64,000 nucleotides of DNA from Hwangdonia lutea (GTDB lineage: Bacteria; Bacteroidota; Bacteroidia; Flavobacteriales; Flavobacteriaceae): the NCBI RefSeq assembly GCF_032814565.1, contig NZ_CP136521.1, forward strand, positions 2,142,501 to 2,206,500. Direction: 5' to 3'. Shown here piece after piece: positions 27,513 to 35,940 of this stretch. The translations under genes were made by a program, and so were the position numbers. The notes under the pieces are model-generated. The model made no database searches and was not told the origin of the DNA. It saw only the letters and a program-made list of their open reading frames with translations. Positions within the stretch are counted from its first letter, which is position 1. The number at the start of each line of letters is the position of its first letter.

Positions 27513-29105
27513 ATGACAACGACTTTTTCAGAAATTCCGGAAACTTATAAAATCAAATCTCTTTTACATCAAAAAACATACTTGGTTGATGGTGAATTAA
27601 AACAGTGGGAAGGTGATACCGCAGAAGTATATTCTACGATTTCTTCAACAGAAAACTACAAACCAACACTTCTAGGAACCATTCCTCAATTAGGCGAAAA
27701 AGAAGCTTTAGATGCTTTGAATTCTGCTTGTTCAGCTTATGATAAAGGTAAAGGTTTATGGCCAACTATGAAGGTTATTGACCGTATTGCGTGCATGGAA
27801 AAGTTTGTGGAGCAAATGAAAACCAAGCGCGAGGAAGTGGTTAAGCTTTTAATGTGGGAAATAGGCAAAAATTTACCGGATTCTGAAAAGGAATTTGATA
27901 GAACCGTCGATTATATTTACGATACCATTGAAGCCTACAAACAAATTGATAGAAACTCTGCAAAATTTGAGAAAAATTCTGGCGTTTATGCGCACATTCG
28001 CCGCGGACCATTAGGTGTGGTGCTGTGCTTAGGGCCTTATAATTATCCGCTTAACGAAACGTTTACCTTGCTTATTCCGGCTTTAATTATGGGAAACCCC
28101 GTCATTTTTAAACCAGCCAAAATCGGCGTTTTATTAATATCACCTTTATTGGAAGCGTTTCAAAACAGTTTTCCAAAAGGCGCGGTAAATATTGTTTATG
28201 GCCGCGGTCGTGTTTTGGCAACGCCCATAATGCAATCTGGAAAAATAGACGTTTTGGCCTTAATTGGTAACAGTAAATCTGCCAACGCCTTACAAGCGCA
28301 ACATCCCAAAGGAAATAGGTTGCGCATGGTTTTAGGTTTAGAGGCTAAAAACCCAGCTATTGTGTTGCCACATGCCGATTTAGACCTGGCCGTTGAAGAG
28401 TGCATTGCAGGAACGCTATCGTTTAACGGGCAACGCTGTACGGCTTTAAAAGTATTATACGTTCACGAATCTATTGTCGATGAATTTAACAAACGTTTTT
28501 CTGAAAAAGTAGACGCTCTTAAATTTGGAAACCCTTGGGAAACAGGTGTGAAATTAACACCACTTCCAGAGGTTGAGAAACCAGGCTATATTCAAGAATT
28601 AATTGATGATGCTTTGGAAAAAGGTGCTAAAAAGCAAAACGAAAAGGGAGGCAAAACATCAGAGAATTTTATATTTCCGGCGGTATTGTATCCGGTAACC
28701 AAAGACATGCGCGTGTTTAAAGAGGAGCAATTTGGCCCTGTGATTCCTGTTGTGCCTTTCAAAAATATTGACACACCTTTAGATGATATGGCAGAATCTA
28801 ATTACGGCCAACAAGTGAGTTTATTTGGTAAAGATATCGATACACTTTCGCCGTTAATTGATACCTTGGTTAATTTGGTTTGTAGAGTGAATTTGAATAG
28901 TTCGTGCCAACGCGGACCCGATGTTTATCCTTTTACAGGAAGAAAAGATTCGGCTTATGGTACATTAAGTGTACACGATGCATTGCGTTCGTTTTCAATA
29001 CGAACCTTTGTGGCATCAAAAGACAACCCGTATAACAATGCCATTTTAAAAGGATTGTTGGATAAAAAAGCTTCTAATTTTATCAGTACTGATTATATAT
29101 TGTAG
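27513..29105 (+). CDS. gapN: NADP-dependent glyceraldehyde-3-phosphate dehydrogenase (non-phosphorylating)
   Basis: A 530-residue aldehyde dehydrogenase superfamily member. The catalytic Cys309 lies in [16 protein letters not shown] and the general base Glu277 in [39 protein letters not shown] is the cofactor-binding region, and [28 protein letters not shown] is the C-terminal GAPN-like signature. GAPN oxidises glyceraldehyde-3-phosphate directly to 3-phosphoglycerate, giving NADPH without ATP. The C-terminal signature favours GAPN over a general aldehyde dehydrogenase. It is monocistronic, divergent from pyc, and followed by palindromic repeats. Confidence 0.88.
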   Translation: MTTTFSEIPETYKIKSLLHQKTYLVDGELKQWEGDTAEVYSTISSTENYKPTLLGTIPQLGEKEALDALNSACSAYDKGKGLWPTMKVIDRIACMEKFVEQMKTKREEVVKLLMWEIGKNLPDSEKEFDRTVDYIYDTIEAYKQIDRNSAKFEKNSGVYAHIRRGPLGVVLCLGPYNYPLNETFTLLIPALIMGNPVIFKPAKIGVLLISPLLEAFQNSFPKGAVNIVYGRGRVLATPIMQSGKIDVLALIGNSKSANALQAQHPKGNRLRMVLGLEAKNPAIVLPHADLDLAVEECIAGTLSFNGQRCTALKVLYVHESIVDEFNKRFSEKVDALKFGNPWETGVKLTPLPEVEKPGYIQELIDDALEKGAKKQNEKGGKTSENFIFPAVLYPVTKDMRVFKEEQFGPVIPVVPFKNIDTPLDDMAESNYGQQVSLFGKDIDTLSPLIDTLVNLVCRVNLNSSCQRGPDVYPFTGRKDSAYGTLSVHDALRSFSIRTFVASKDNPYNNAILKGLLDKKASNFISTDYIL

Positions 29106-29132
29106 TCCTGAGTTCATTAAAAAATTAAAAAG

Positions 29133-29207
29133 TGTCATATTGAGCGCAGTCGAAATGTTGTTAAAAACGATATTTTACAATGTCTTCGACTGCGCTCATA
29201 CTGACAT
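29133..29207. repeat. Palindromic repeat A downstream of gapN
   Basis: TGTCATATTGAGCGCAGTCG (from 29133) and its near-complement CGACTGCGCTCATACTGACA (to about 29206) form a long stem. The sequence motif is recognisable as a very common flavobacterial intergenic element. The weak ORF across this stretch (29140-29427) is only translation of the repeats and is not a gene. Confidence 0.7.
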
Positions 29208-29263
29208 CCAGTACGCTAACAATTTTTATCTGGTACTAAAAAATTGTAATCAATCAAAAAAAG

Positions 29264-29466
29264 ATATTTTAAACCCGTTGTGCATTTTGAATGAAAATAA
29301 TTTCTATATGTCAGTTCGAGTGATTTTGAGGAACGAAAAATTGTATCGAGAACCCATTTATGGTTCAAAAATTCTTATTCTCGATACAAATTTCACTCAT
29401 TTCAATCGTAAAATTCACTCGAATTGACAGAATTCTGCCAAAATGCACAACGGGTATTTTAAATAT
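29264..29466. repeat. Nested palindromes B and C downstream of gapN
   Basis: Outer arms: AAACCCGTTGTGCATTTTG (from about 29271) and CAAAATGCACAACGGGT (about 29439-29455), flanked by ATATTTTA/TATTTTAAAT. Inside lies a second palindrome bounded by TGTCAGTTCGAGTGATTTTG (from 29309) and CACTCGAATTGACAG (to 29430), with a further ATTGTATCGAGAAC / TTCTCGATACAAAT pair within it. One repeat appears to have inserted into, or been trapped by, another. No coding content. The stretch from 29467 to about 29570 is plain A+T-rich sequence. Confidence 0.7.
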
Positions 29467-29586
29467 AATCGCATACAAATGAAGAATTAAAAGCAAAAAG
29501 TATCATTTTAATAAAATTTGATAATTATTCTAAAAAATCATAGAACTTTAAGCTATTAATAAAAATTAATTTTTAGTTTTACACCA

Positions 29587-29655
29587 ATGAATTCAAAGAA
29601 AAATAAAATACGTACGTTTTCCCCCAGTTTGCGCTTGCGCAACCGCCGCCGCTAA
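29587..29655 (+). CDS. Arg-rich leader peptide 1 of the arginine operon
   Basis: A 22-residue ORF beginning MNSKKNKIRTFSPS and ending LRLRNRRR before TAA. Six residues are Arg, five of them in the last seven codons and all those five CGC, in an AT-rich genome where CGC is expected to be scarce. A stable-looking hairpin TTGCG(CTTG)CGCAA is embedded at about 29629-29642. It lies 240 bp ahead of the first gene of a complete arginine-synthesis operon. The composition and position are those of a leader peptide sensing arginyl-tRNA. A TAGTTTTA element (29574-29581) could be its promoter. This was found by direct reading. Confidence 0.65.
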   Translation: MNSKKNKIRTFSPSLRLRNRRR

Positions 29656-29670
29656 TTCTTCTATTTAGCC

Positions 29671-29701
29671 TTAATAATCGTTACGTTTAATTTTATTTTT
29701 T
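29671..29701 (+). terminator. Weak hairpin plus U-tract between the two Arg leader ORFs
   Basis: TTAATAATCGTTACGTTTAA (29671-29690) folds weakly (outer TTAA/TTAA, inner CG/CG) and is followed directly by TTTTATTTTTT. The strand GTTACG (29680-29685) can alternatively pair with CGTAAC (29777-29782) inside the second leader ORF. It is a candidate conditional terminator, but the stem is too weak to be confident. Confidence 0.3.
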
Positions 29702-29704
29702 ACC

Positions 29705-29800
29705 ATGTTTACATCAAAATTTACTTTACAACTTCAAAAAACCATTATTTCTTTAAATAATAGAAACGTTGTTCGCCGTAACTTTCCACGTCGCCCGTAA
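29705..29800 (+). CDS. Arg-rich leader peptide 2 of the arginine operon
   Basis: A 31-residue ORF beginning MFTSKFTLQLQKTIISL and ending NNRNVVRRNFPRRP before TAA. Five Arg are among the last twelve residues (AGA, CGC, CGT, CGT, CGC), including two Arg-Arg pairs and terminal Arg-Arg-Pro, a sequence prone to slow translation. It begins 49 bp after leader 1 and ends 94 bp before the GNAT gene. A modest hairpin (TGAACT/GGTTCA, 29819-29841) followed by TTTT lies between. Two consecutive Arg-rich ORFs before an Arg operon are unlikely to be chance, but expression is not shown. Confidence 0.55.
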   Translation: MFTSKFTLQLQKTIISLNNRNVVRRNFPRRP

Positions 29801-29894
29801 GGGTATGCTATAAATTATTGAACTTAGGTGAGTCCGGTTCAGCTTTTCAAAACATCAAAATAATTTCAAAATTAAATCATATAAAATCAAAATA

Positions 29895-30512
29895 ATGAAA
29901 GTCATTATTGCTGATAAATCACATAGTATTTACGCCCAAATTATTTGCGACACTATTGCAGACTCCGCAAATGTTAGAGGCACGGGAATCGCCAGACGTA
30001 CCCCTGATTATATTATGACCAAAATGGAGAACGGTAATGCTGTTATTGCTTTAGACGGCAATACCTTTGCCGGTTTTTGCTATATTGAAAAATGGGGACA
30101 TGGCAAATACGTTGCCAATTCGGGTTTAATTGTACATCCAAATTACAGAGGTGCAGGTTTAGCAAAGAAAATTAAACACAAAATCTTTGAGCATTCCAGA
30201 AATAAATTCCCGGAGGCTAAGGTATTTAGTATTACTACGGGATTGGCAGTAATGAAATTAAATAGCGATTTGGGTTATAAACCTGTGCCGTTTTCTGAGT
30301 TAACCGACGACCAATCGTTTTGGGACGGCTGCCAAACTTGTAAAAACTACGATGTTTTAACAAGAACCAACCGGAAACTGTGTTTGTGTACAGGCATGTT
30401 GTACGATCCGGAAAAAGCCAAAAATAAGGTAACGAAGCAAGTGAAGGAAAAGACTTTTAAACGGTTAAAAAAGATTAAAGAAACCTTGTTTTTAAAAAAG
30501 AATAAAAAATAA
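29895..30512 (+). CDS. GNAT acyltransferase, probable N-acylglutamate synthase of the Arg pathway
   Basis: A 205-residue GNAT protein. The acyl-CoA loop is HPNYRGAGLAKKIKHKIFE. The N-terminal sheet precedes it (ALDGNTFAGFCYIEKWGHGKYVANSGLIV). The C-terminal extension carries four Cys in a CQTC ... CLC pattern (WDGCQTCKNYD, RKLCLCTGMLYDP), suggesting a metal site, and a Lys-rich tail. The operon has no classical argA or argJ. A GNAT gene heads the arginine cluster in Bacteroides too, where I recall it being assigned the N-acylglutamate synthase role. It probably acetylates or succinylates glutamate. The specific acyl donor is inference. Confidence 0.75.
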   Translation: MKVIIADKSHSIYAQIICDTIADSANVRGTGIARRTPDYIMTKMENGNAVIALDGNTFAGFCYIEKWGHGKYVANSGLIVHPNYRGAGLAKKIKHKIFEHSRNKFPEAKVFSITTGLAVMKLNSDLGYKPVPFSELTDDQSFWDGCQTCKNYDVLTRTNRKLCLCTGMLYDPEKAKNKVTKQVKEKTFKRLKKIKETLFLKKNKK

Positions 30513-30572
30513 TTTAGGCTGAAGTTTAGCTTTGGCAGTCGCCGAAAGGCAGAAATAACAAAACATTTTAAA

Positions 30573-31748
30573 ATGAAAAAATTAGTAATAGCATATAGTG
30601 GTGGGTTGGATACCTCATATTGTGCCGTAAGTTTATCAAAAGAATACGACGTGCACGCCGTTAGTGTAAATACGGGCGGATTTACCCAAGAAGAAATAAA
30701 CACCATTGAAAGTAATGCCTATAAGATGGGCGTTACAACCTACAAAAATATTGATGCCATTGCCACGTTTTACCAAAAAGTAGTGAAGTATTTAATTTTC
30801 GGTAATGTGTTGAAGAATAATACCTATCCACTATCTGTAAGTGCCGAACGTATTATTCAAGCTATTGAAATTGTGGAGTACGCTAAAAGTATAGGTGCCG
30901 AGTATATTGCCCACGGCAGTACAGGCGCAGGAAACGACCAAGTACGTTTCGATATGATTTTTCAAACCTTGGCTCCAAACATAAAAATAATTACCCCCAT
31001 TAGAGACCAAAAATTATCGCGACAAGAAGAAATTGAATATCTTAAAAGTAACGGTATAGATATGTCTTGGGAAAAAGCGAAGTATTCGGTTAACAAAGGC
31101 CTTTGGGGCACCAGTGTAGGTGGCGAAGAAACGTTGACCTCAGAAAAGCCGTTACCCGAAGAAGCCTATCCTTCGCAGTTAAAACACACGGAGGAGGAAA
31201 AGGTAACCTTAACCTTTGCGAAAGGCCAATTGGTTGCTATAAATGGTGTGGAAAACGACCCGGAAATTAATATTGAAGTGTTGCATAATTTGGCTTCACC
31301 TTACGCTATTGGTAGAGATATTCACGTTGGCGATACCATTGTGGGCATTAAAGGTCGCGTTGGTTTTGAAGCTGCCGCGGCATTAATCACCATTAAAGCA
31401 CATCATTTGTTAGAAAAGCATACGCTTACCAAATGGCAATTGCAGCATAAAGAATATTTGTCTAGTTTTTATGGGATGCATTTGCATGAAGGGCAGTATT
31501 TAGATCCGGTAATGCGAAACATTGAAGCCTTTTTACAAAGCAGTCAGGACAAGGTTTCCGGCGAGGTAACCGTTACGTTAAAACCTTATCATTTTACCTT
31601 AGACGGTATTGTGTCAAAGCACGATTTGATGTCTGCTAAATTTGGAAGTTACGGCGAAGAAAACAAAGCGTGGACTGCCGATGATGCTAAAGGATTTATC
31701 AAAATCTTGGGCAATCAAAATAAAATATATCAACAAGTAAATTCTTAG
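30573..31748 (+). CDS. argG: Argininosuccinate synthase
   Basis: A 391-residue ATP-pyrophosphatase family enzyme joining citrulline and aspartate with ATP. The PP-loop AYSGGLDTSYCAVSLS is at the N-terminus. HGSTGAGNDQVRFDM and KYSVNKGLWGTSVGGEE are the substrate-binding segments. It is the second gene of the operon, 60 bp after the GNAT gene. The protein is of usual length and the C-terminus is intact. It acts in the cytoplasm in the penultimate step of arginine synthesis, before ArgH. Confidence 0.96.
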   Translation: MKKLVIAYSGGLDTSYCAVSLSKEYDVHAVSVNTGGFTQEEINTIESNAYKMGVTTYKNIDAIATFYQKVVKYLIFGNVLKNNTYPLSVSAERIIQAIEIVEYAKSIGAEYIAHGSTGAGNDQVRFDMIFQTLAPNIKIITPIRDQKLSRQEEIEYLKSNGIDMSWEKAKYSVNKGLWGTSVGGEETLTSEKPLPEEAYPSQLKHTEEEKVTLTFAKGQLVAINGVENDPEINIEVLHNLASPYAIGRDIHVGDTIVGIKGRVGFEAAAALITIKAHHLLEKHTLTKWQLQHKEYLSSFYGMHLHEGQYLDPVMRNIEAFLQSSQDKVSGEVTVTLKPYHFTLDGIVSKHDLMSAKFGSYGEENKAWTADDAKGFIKILGNQNKIYQQVNS

Positions 31749-31757
31749 ATGGAATAG

Positions 31758-31790
31758 AGACCTGTCAGGTTTCAAAAACCTGACAGGTCT
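31758..31790. repeat. 33-nt palindrome, copy 1 (AGACCTGTCAGG...)
   Basis: The arms AGACCTGTCAGGTTT and AAACCTGACAGGTCT are perfectly complementary over 15 bp. A relative with arms in the reversed order of the TGTCA/TGACA core is at 35896-35927. It is an intergenic REP-like element between argG and argC. It is followed by A, not T, so it is not an intrinsic terminator on the coding strand. Confidence 0.7.
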
Positions 31791-31806
31791 AAAAAAAACA
31801 AATAAC

Positions 31807-32793
31807 ATGAAAAAAAGTATTCAAATAGGCATAATTGGTGGCGCAGGATACACCGCAGGCGAATTGATTAGGTTGTTGATGCATCACAACAAAGCCGAAA
31901 TTAATTTTGTTTTTAGCACATCGAATGCTGGAAATAAAATTAGTGATGTTCATCAGGATTTGGTGGGTGATTTAGAGTTGAAATTTACAGACACCATCAA
32001 TCCAAATGTCGATGTTTTGTTTTTGTGCTTGGGCCACGGAAATTCAGTTAAGTTTTTAGAAAACAACACCTTTTCAGACGATACAAAAATCATCGATTTA
32101 GGTAATGATTTCAGATTAGAAAAAGACAAAACCTTTAGCGGGAAAACATTTGTTTACGGTTTACCCGAGCTACAAAAAGAAGCCATTAAAAAAGCAAAAT
32201 ACATAGCCAATCCCGGTTGTTTTGCAACCACCATTCAATTGGCATTATTGCCTTTGGCAAAAAACGGATTGTTAGAAGACGATGTGCACATTAACGCCGT
32301 AACTGGTGCTACGGGCGCGGGAACATCATTGTCTAAAACCACGCATTTTACATGGCGCGATAATAATTTTTCGTATTACAAACCATTCACGCATCAGCAT
32401 TTGGGGGAAATCAATCAATCGGTAAAACAATTGCAAAATGATTTTTCATCGGAGCTTATTTTTATGCCCAATCGCGGGAATTTTTCAAGAGGTATTTTCG
32501 CGACACTTTATACCCATTTTGAGGGTAGTTTAGAAGAAGCAAAATCGCTTTACAAGGATTATTATAAAGATGCAAAATTCACTTTTGTGTCGGACAACGA
32601 TGTGCACTTAAAGCAAGTGGTAAACACTAATAAGTGTTTAATCCATTTGCATAAACACAACAATAAATTGCTTATTACGAGCTGTACCGATAATTTATTA
32701 AAAGGAGCATCGGGTCAAGCGATTCAAAATATGAATTTAATGTTTGGTTTTGATGAAACCGAAGGGATACAATTGAAAGCAAATTTCTTTTAA
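31807..32793 (+). CDS. argC: N-acyl-gamma-glutamyl-phosphate reductase
   Basis: A 328-residue NADPH-dependent reductase that converts N-acylglutamyl phosphate to the semialdehyde. The Rossmann motif IGIIGGAGYTAGELIRLL is at residues 7-24. The catalytic Cys138 sits in ANPGCFATTIQLAL. HQHLGEINQSV carries the conserved His. The length is that of the short (type 2-like) ArgC. It follows argG after a 33-nt palindrome and precedes proC. Confidence 0.95.
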   Translation: MKKSIQIGIIGGAGYTAGELIRLLMHHNKAEINFVFSTSNAGNKISDVHQDLVGDLELKFTDTINPNVDVLFLCLGHGNSVKFLENNTFSDDTKIIDLGNDFRLEKDKTFSGKTFVYGLPELQKEAIKKAKYIANPGCFATTIQLALLPLAKNGLLEDDVHINAVTGATGAGTSLSKTTHFTWRDNNFSYYKPFTHQHLGEINQSVKQLQNDFSSELIFMPNRGNFSRGIFATLYTHFEGSLEEAKSLYKDYYKDAKFTFVSDNDVHLKQVVNTNKCLIHLHKHNNKLLITSCTDNLLKGASGQAIQNMNLMFGFDETEGIQLKANFF

Positions 32794-32807
32794 TAGAAGC
32801 GTTTTTC

Positions 32808-32876
32808 ATTTCCGCGAAGGCGGAAATCTAATCCACATAGAACTAAAATTAAAAAGATTCCCTCCTTTGAGGGAAT
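32808..32876. repeat. Pair of small palindromes between argC and proC
   Basis: ATTTCCGC-GAAG-GCGGAAAT (32808-32827) is followed by ATTCCCTC-CTTT-GAGGGAAT (32857-32876). The second runs into GACA. Similar paired elements occur between argE and argH. They are dispersed intergenic repeats, not genes. Confidence 0.65.
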
Positions 32877-32894
32877 GACAAAAAGAATTTAAAA

Positions 32895-33695
32895 ATGAAA
32901 ATAGCCATAATTGGAACCGGGAATTTAGGTAAATCGATTGCAAAGGGATTAATTACAAGTAATGCGATTACCACGCTGTACCTAACAAAACGGAATTTGG
33001 ATGCTATTCAGGAATTTGATGGTTACCAAAATGTGTATTTAACATCGAATAATGCTGAGGCGGTTAAACAATCGGACATTATAATTTTTGCTGTACAACC
33101 GGCACATTTTGAAACTATTTTAAGGGATATTAAACCCTTATTAACCGAAAAACACGTATTGATTTCGACGATTACTGGGTTTTTAATCCCGAAAATGGAA
33201 GCCATTGTTGGTTCAGATCAGTTTATTATTCGAGCGATGCCAAATACAGCCATTGCTGTTGGGAAATCGATAACCTGTTTATGTAGTAACGAAAAAGGGG
33301 CGGAGCGCATTAAAATAGCTGAGGCCATTTTTAACCGTTTGGGTACCTCTATTGCCATTCCGGAAAAACAAATGCAAGCGGCAACCGTGGTTTGCGCCAG
33401 TGGTATCGCTTTTTGGATGCGCTTGATTAGAGCCACCACACAAGCGGCCATTCAGTTAGGTTTTGAAGCAGAAACAGCGCAAGATTTGGCTATGCATACC
33501 TGCGAAGGTGCGGCGAGTTTGCTAATTGCTACGGGCAATCACCCGGAGCAGGAAATTGATAAAGTTACCACGCCAAAAGGCTGTACCATTGAAGGATTGA
33601 ACGAAATGGAACACAAAGGATTGAGCTCGTCTTTAATTCAAGGTATGGTGACCTCGTTTAATAAAATCAACACTATAAAAACAGAACAATTATGA
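32895..33695 (+). CDS. proC: Pyrroline-5-carboxylate reductase
   Basis: A 266-residue NAD(P)H-dependent reductase that makes proline from pyrroline-5-carboxylate. The Rossmann motif IIGTGNLGKSIAKGL is N-terminal. IIRAMPNTAIAVGKSITCL and the C-terminal signature TTPKGCTIEGLNEMEHKGL are both present. A proline gene inside the arginine operon is characteristic of Bacteroidota. It suggests that ornithine-derived or glutamate-semialdehyde-derived pyrroline-5-carboxylate is handled together with arginine. The gap to argD is 129 bp and holds no gene. Confidence 0.93.
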   Translation: MKIAIIGTGNLGKSIAKGLITSNAITTLYLTKRNLDAIQEFDGYQNVYLTSNNAEAVKQSDIIIFAVQPAHFETILRDIKPLLTEKHVLISTITGFLIPKMEAIVGSDQFIIRAMPNTAIAVGKSITCLCSNEKGAERIKIAEAIFNRLGTSIAIPEKQMQAATVVCASGIAFWMRLIRATTQAAIQLGFEAETAQDLAMHTCEGAASLLIATGNHPEQEIDKVTTPKGCTIEGLNEMEHKGLSSSLIQGMVTSFNKINTIKTEQL

Positions 33696-33824
33696 AATGA
33701 GCATAAATAGAATTTATTATTTGTTTTAACCGAAAACAATAAAGTTTTTTATGCGAAAGCGTAGCGGTTACATTAAGCAAATAATTTTTATTTATTTCAT
33801 TTTTAAAATAAAAATTATAAGAAA

Positions 33825-34949
33825 ATGAATTTATTTGATGTTTATCCGTTGTTCGATATCACACCCGTTAAAGCAAAAGATGTTTTTGTTTACGACGAAA
33901 ACGGCGTTGAATATTTAGACCTTTATGGCGGACATGCCGTAATATCCATTGGGCATTCGCATCCCGAATATGTGTGCTCGTTGAGCAATCAACTCAATAA
34001 TATTGGGTTTTATAGCAATTCGATTCAAAATCCGTTGCAGGTTGAATTGGCTTCAGCTATTGAAACGCTTTCAGGTTGCAAAGATTACCAATTGTTTTTA
34101 TGTAATTCTGGCGCTGAAGCTAACGAGAATGCTTTAAAATTAGCCTCGTTTAAAACGGGAAAATCAAAAGTGTTAGCTTTTAAAAACGGATTTCATGGGC
34201 GTACTTCGGCAGCCGTTGCAGCAACCGATAATGCCAAAATTATTGCGCCAATTAATGCCCAACAAGAAGTAGAGCTTTTCGAGTTAGGCGATTTAAAAGG
34301 GGTTGAAAAGGCTTTGGCAAAAAATGATGTTTGCGCTATAATTATTGAAACCATTCAAGGTATTGGCGGTTTAGATGAAGCGACAACGGAGTTTTTAAAA
34401 GGTTTAGAAAGCTTATCGAAAAAACACAATGCTTTGTTAATTGCAGATGAAATTCAATGTGGCTTTGGACGAACCGGTGATTTTTTCGCCTATCAAAAGC
34501 ATGGCATTACACCCGACATTATTTCGATGGCAAAAGGTATGGGTAACGGATTCCCAATTGGTGGTATTTTAATCCATCCATCTATAAAGGCCTCGTATGG
34601 CTTGTTGGGGACAACCTTTGGTGGGAATCATTTAGCTTGCGCTGCATCATTAGCCGTTTTAAAAGTGATGCGATGTGAAAATTTAATGACCAATGCGAAA
34701 ACAGTTTCAGACTATTTTATTGAAAAAGCCAACACCATTCCGCAAATTAAAGCCGTAAAAGGAAGAGGGTTAATGCTAGGGTTGGAATTCGATTTTTCCA
34801 TAGCAGCTCTAAGAAAAGATTTGATTTTTAAGCATCATATCTTTACAGGAAGTGCTAAAAGTCCTAACTTGTTAAGAATTCTTCCGCCATTAACGCTTCA
34901 AAAAAAGCATGTTGATATGTTTTTTGAAGCTTTAAAAAAAGCATTATAA
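33825..34949 (+). CDS. argD: N-acylornithine aminotransferase
   Basis: A 374-residue class III PLP aminotransferase that converts N-acylglutamate semialdehyde to N-acylornithine. The PLP lysine is Lys237 in SMAKGMGNGFPIGG. LLIADEIQCGFGRTG carries the Asp that holds the pyridine ring. LCNSGAEANENALKLA is the phosphate-binding segment. The protein is somewhat short for the family but all motifs are there. It adjoins argF' with no gap (the next ATG follows the stop directly), so they are translationally coupled. In this organism it may prefer the N-succinyl substrate. Confidence 0.93.
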   Translation: MNLFDVYPLFDITPVKAKDVFVYDENGVEYLDLYGGHAVISIGHSHPEYVCSLSNQLNNIGFYSNSIQNPLQVELASAIETLSGCKDYQLFLCNSGAEANENALKLASFKTGKSKVLAFKNGFHGRTSAAVAATDNAKIIAPINAQQEVELFELGDLKGVEKALAKNDVCAIIIETIQGIGGLDEATTEFLKGLESLSKKHNALLIADEIQCGFGRTGDFFAYQKHGITPDIISMAKGMGNGFPIGGILIHPSIKASYGLLGTTFGGNHLACAASLAVLKVMRCENLMTNAKTVSDYFIEKANTIPQIKAVKGRGLMLGLEFDFSIAALRKDLIFKHHIFTGSAKSPNLLRILPPLTLQKKHVDMFFEALKKAL

Positions 34950-35888
34950 ATGAAAAAATACACCAACATATCAGACATTAAAAACTTCCCAAAAGCCATT
35001 CAGGAAGCTATTCAACTGAAAAAAAATCCGTTAGAGTTTTCAGCATTAGGAAAGCATAAAACCTTAGGGTTGTTATTCTTCAATTCCAGTTTGCGTACCC
35101 GTTTAAGCACGCAAAAAGCCGCTTTAAATTTAGGCATGAATCCTATCGTGATGAATGTTTCCGGTGATGCTTGGGGCATCGAATTTGAAGACGGCACGGT
35201 TATGAACGGTTCAACAGCAGAACACATTAAAGAAGCTGCCGCGGTGGTGTCTCAGTATTGCGATGTTATTGCCGTTAGAGCATTTCCAACATTAACAGAT
35301 AAAGAAAAAGATGAAACCGAGCAGGTGCTTAAATCGTTTGTAAAATATGCATCAGTTCCTATTGTAAATATGGAAAGTGCTACGGCGCATCCGCTACAAG
35401 GTTTTACCGATGCGATTACCATCACCGAGCACAAAAAAAACAACAAACCAAAAGTAGTGCTTAGTTGGGCGCCACATACCAAAGCATTGCCGCACGCCGT
35501 TGCAAATAGTTTTGTAAATGCGATGCAAAATATGGACGTCGATTTTGTAATGACACACCCCAAAGGTTACGATTTGAATCCTGAAATAGTTGGAAACACA
35601 CCGGTAATTTACAATCAAGCAGATGCTTTAAAAGACGCCGATTTTGTTTATGCGAAAAATTGGAGTTCGTATAGCGATTACGGTAAGGTGTTAAAAACAG
35701 ATTCGGATTGGATGATTACCAAGGAGAAATTAGGTGATGCCAAATTTATGCACTGCTTACCGGTACGACGAAATGTGGTGGTTGAAGATGCGGTTTTAGA
35801 TAGTGAAAATTCATTGGTAATACAGCAGGCAAACAACCGAACCTTTGCGGCGCAATGGGTTTTGAAAACAATTTTGAGTAATTTATAA
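34950..35888 (+). CDS. argF': N-succinylornithine (or N-acetylornithine) carbamoyltransferase
   Basis: A 312-residue transcarbamylase. The carbamoyl-phosphate motif is SSLRTRLST (residues 46-54) and the C-terminal motif HCLPVRRN. MNVSGDAWGIEFEDGTVMNG (69-88) is the signature of the acylornithine branch and is not found in ordinary ornithine carbamoyltransferase. Residue 90, in STAEHIKE, is Ala. In characterised enzymes the equivalent position is Glu in the N-acetylornithine type and a small residue or Pro in the N-succinylornithine type, so I favour succinylornithine. The alignment at this residue is from memory. The product is deacylated by the argE product. Confidence 0.88.
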   Translation: MKKYTNISDIKNFPKAIQEAIQLKKNPLEFSALGKHKTLGLLFFNSSLRTRLSTQKAALNLGMNPIVMNVSGDAWGIEFEDGTVMNGSTAEHIKEAAAVVSQYCDVIAVRAFPTLTDKEKDETEQVLKSFVKYASVPIVNMESATAHPLQGFTDAITITEHKKNNKPKVVLSWAPHTKALPHAVANSFVNAMQNMDVDFVMTHPKGYDLNPEIVGNTPVIYNQADALKDADFVYAKNWSSYSDYGKVLKTDSDWMITKEKLGDAKFMHCLPVRRNVVVEDAVLDSENSLVIQQANNRTFAAQWVLKTILSNL

Positions 35889-35895
35889 ATAAACG

Positions 35896-35927
35896 AGACC
35901 TGACAGGTTTTAAAACCTGTCAGGTCT
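35896..35927. repeat. 32-bp perfect palindrome, copy 2 (AGACCTGACAGG...)
   Basis: AGACCTGACAGGTTTT is followed immediately by its exact complement AAAACCTGTCAGGTCT. It lies between argF' and argB. With the copy at 31758-31790 it defines a family. It could cruciform or form an mRNA hairpin, but has no U-run after it. Confidence 0.75.
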
Positions 35928-35940
35928 GTGAGCTACAAAA

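Noticed and set aside
29140-29427. 95-codon ORF downstream of gapN
   Set aside because: It is translated entirely from palindromic repeats A and B; no protein-like composition or family pattern.
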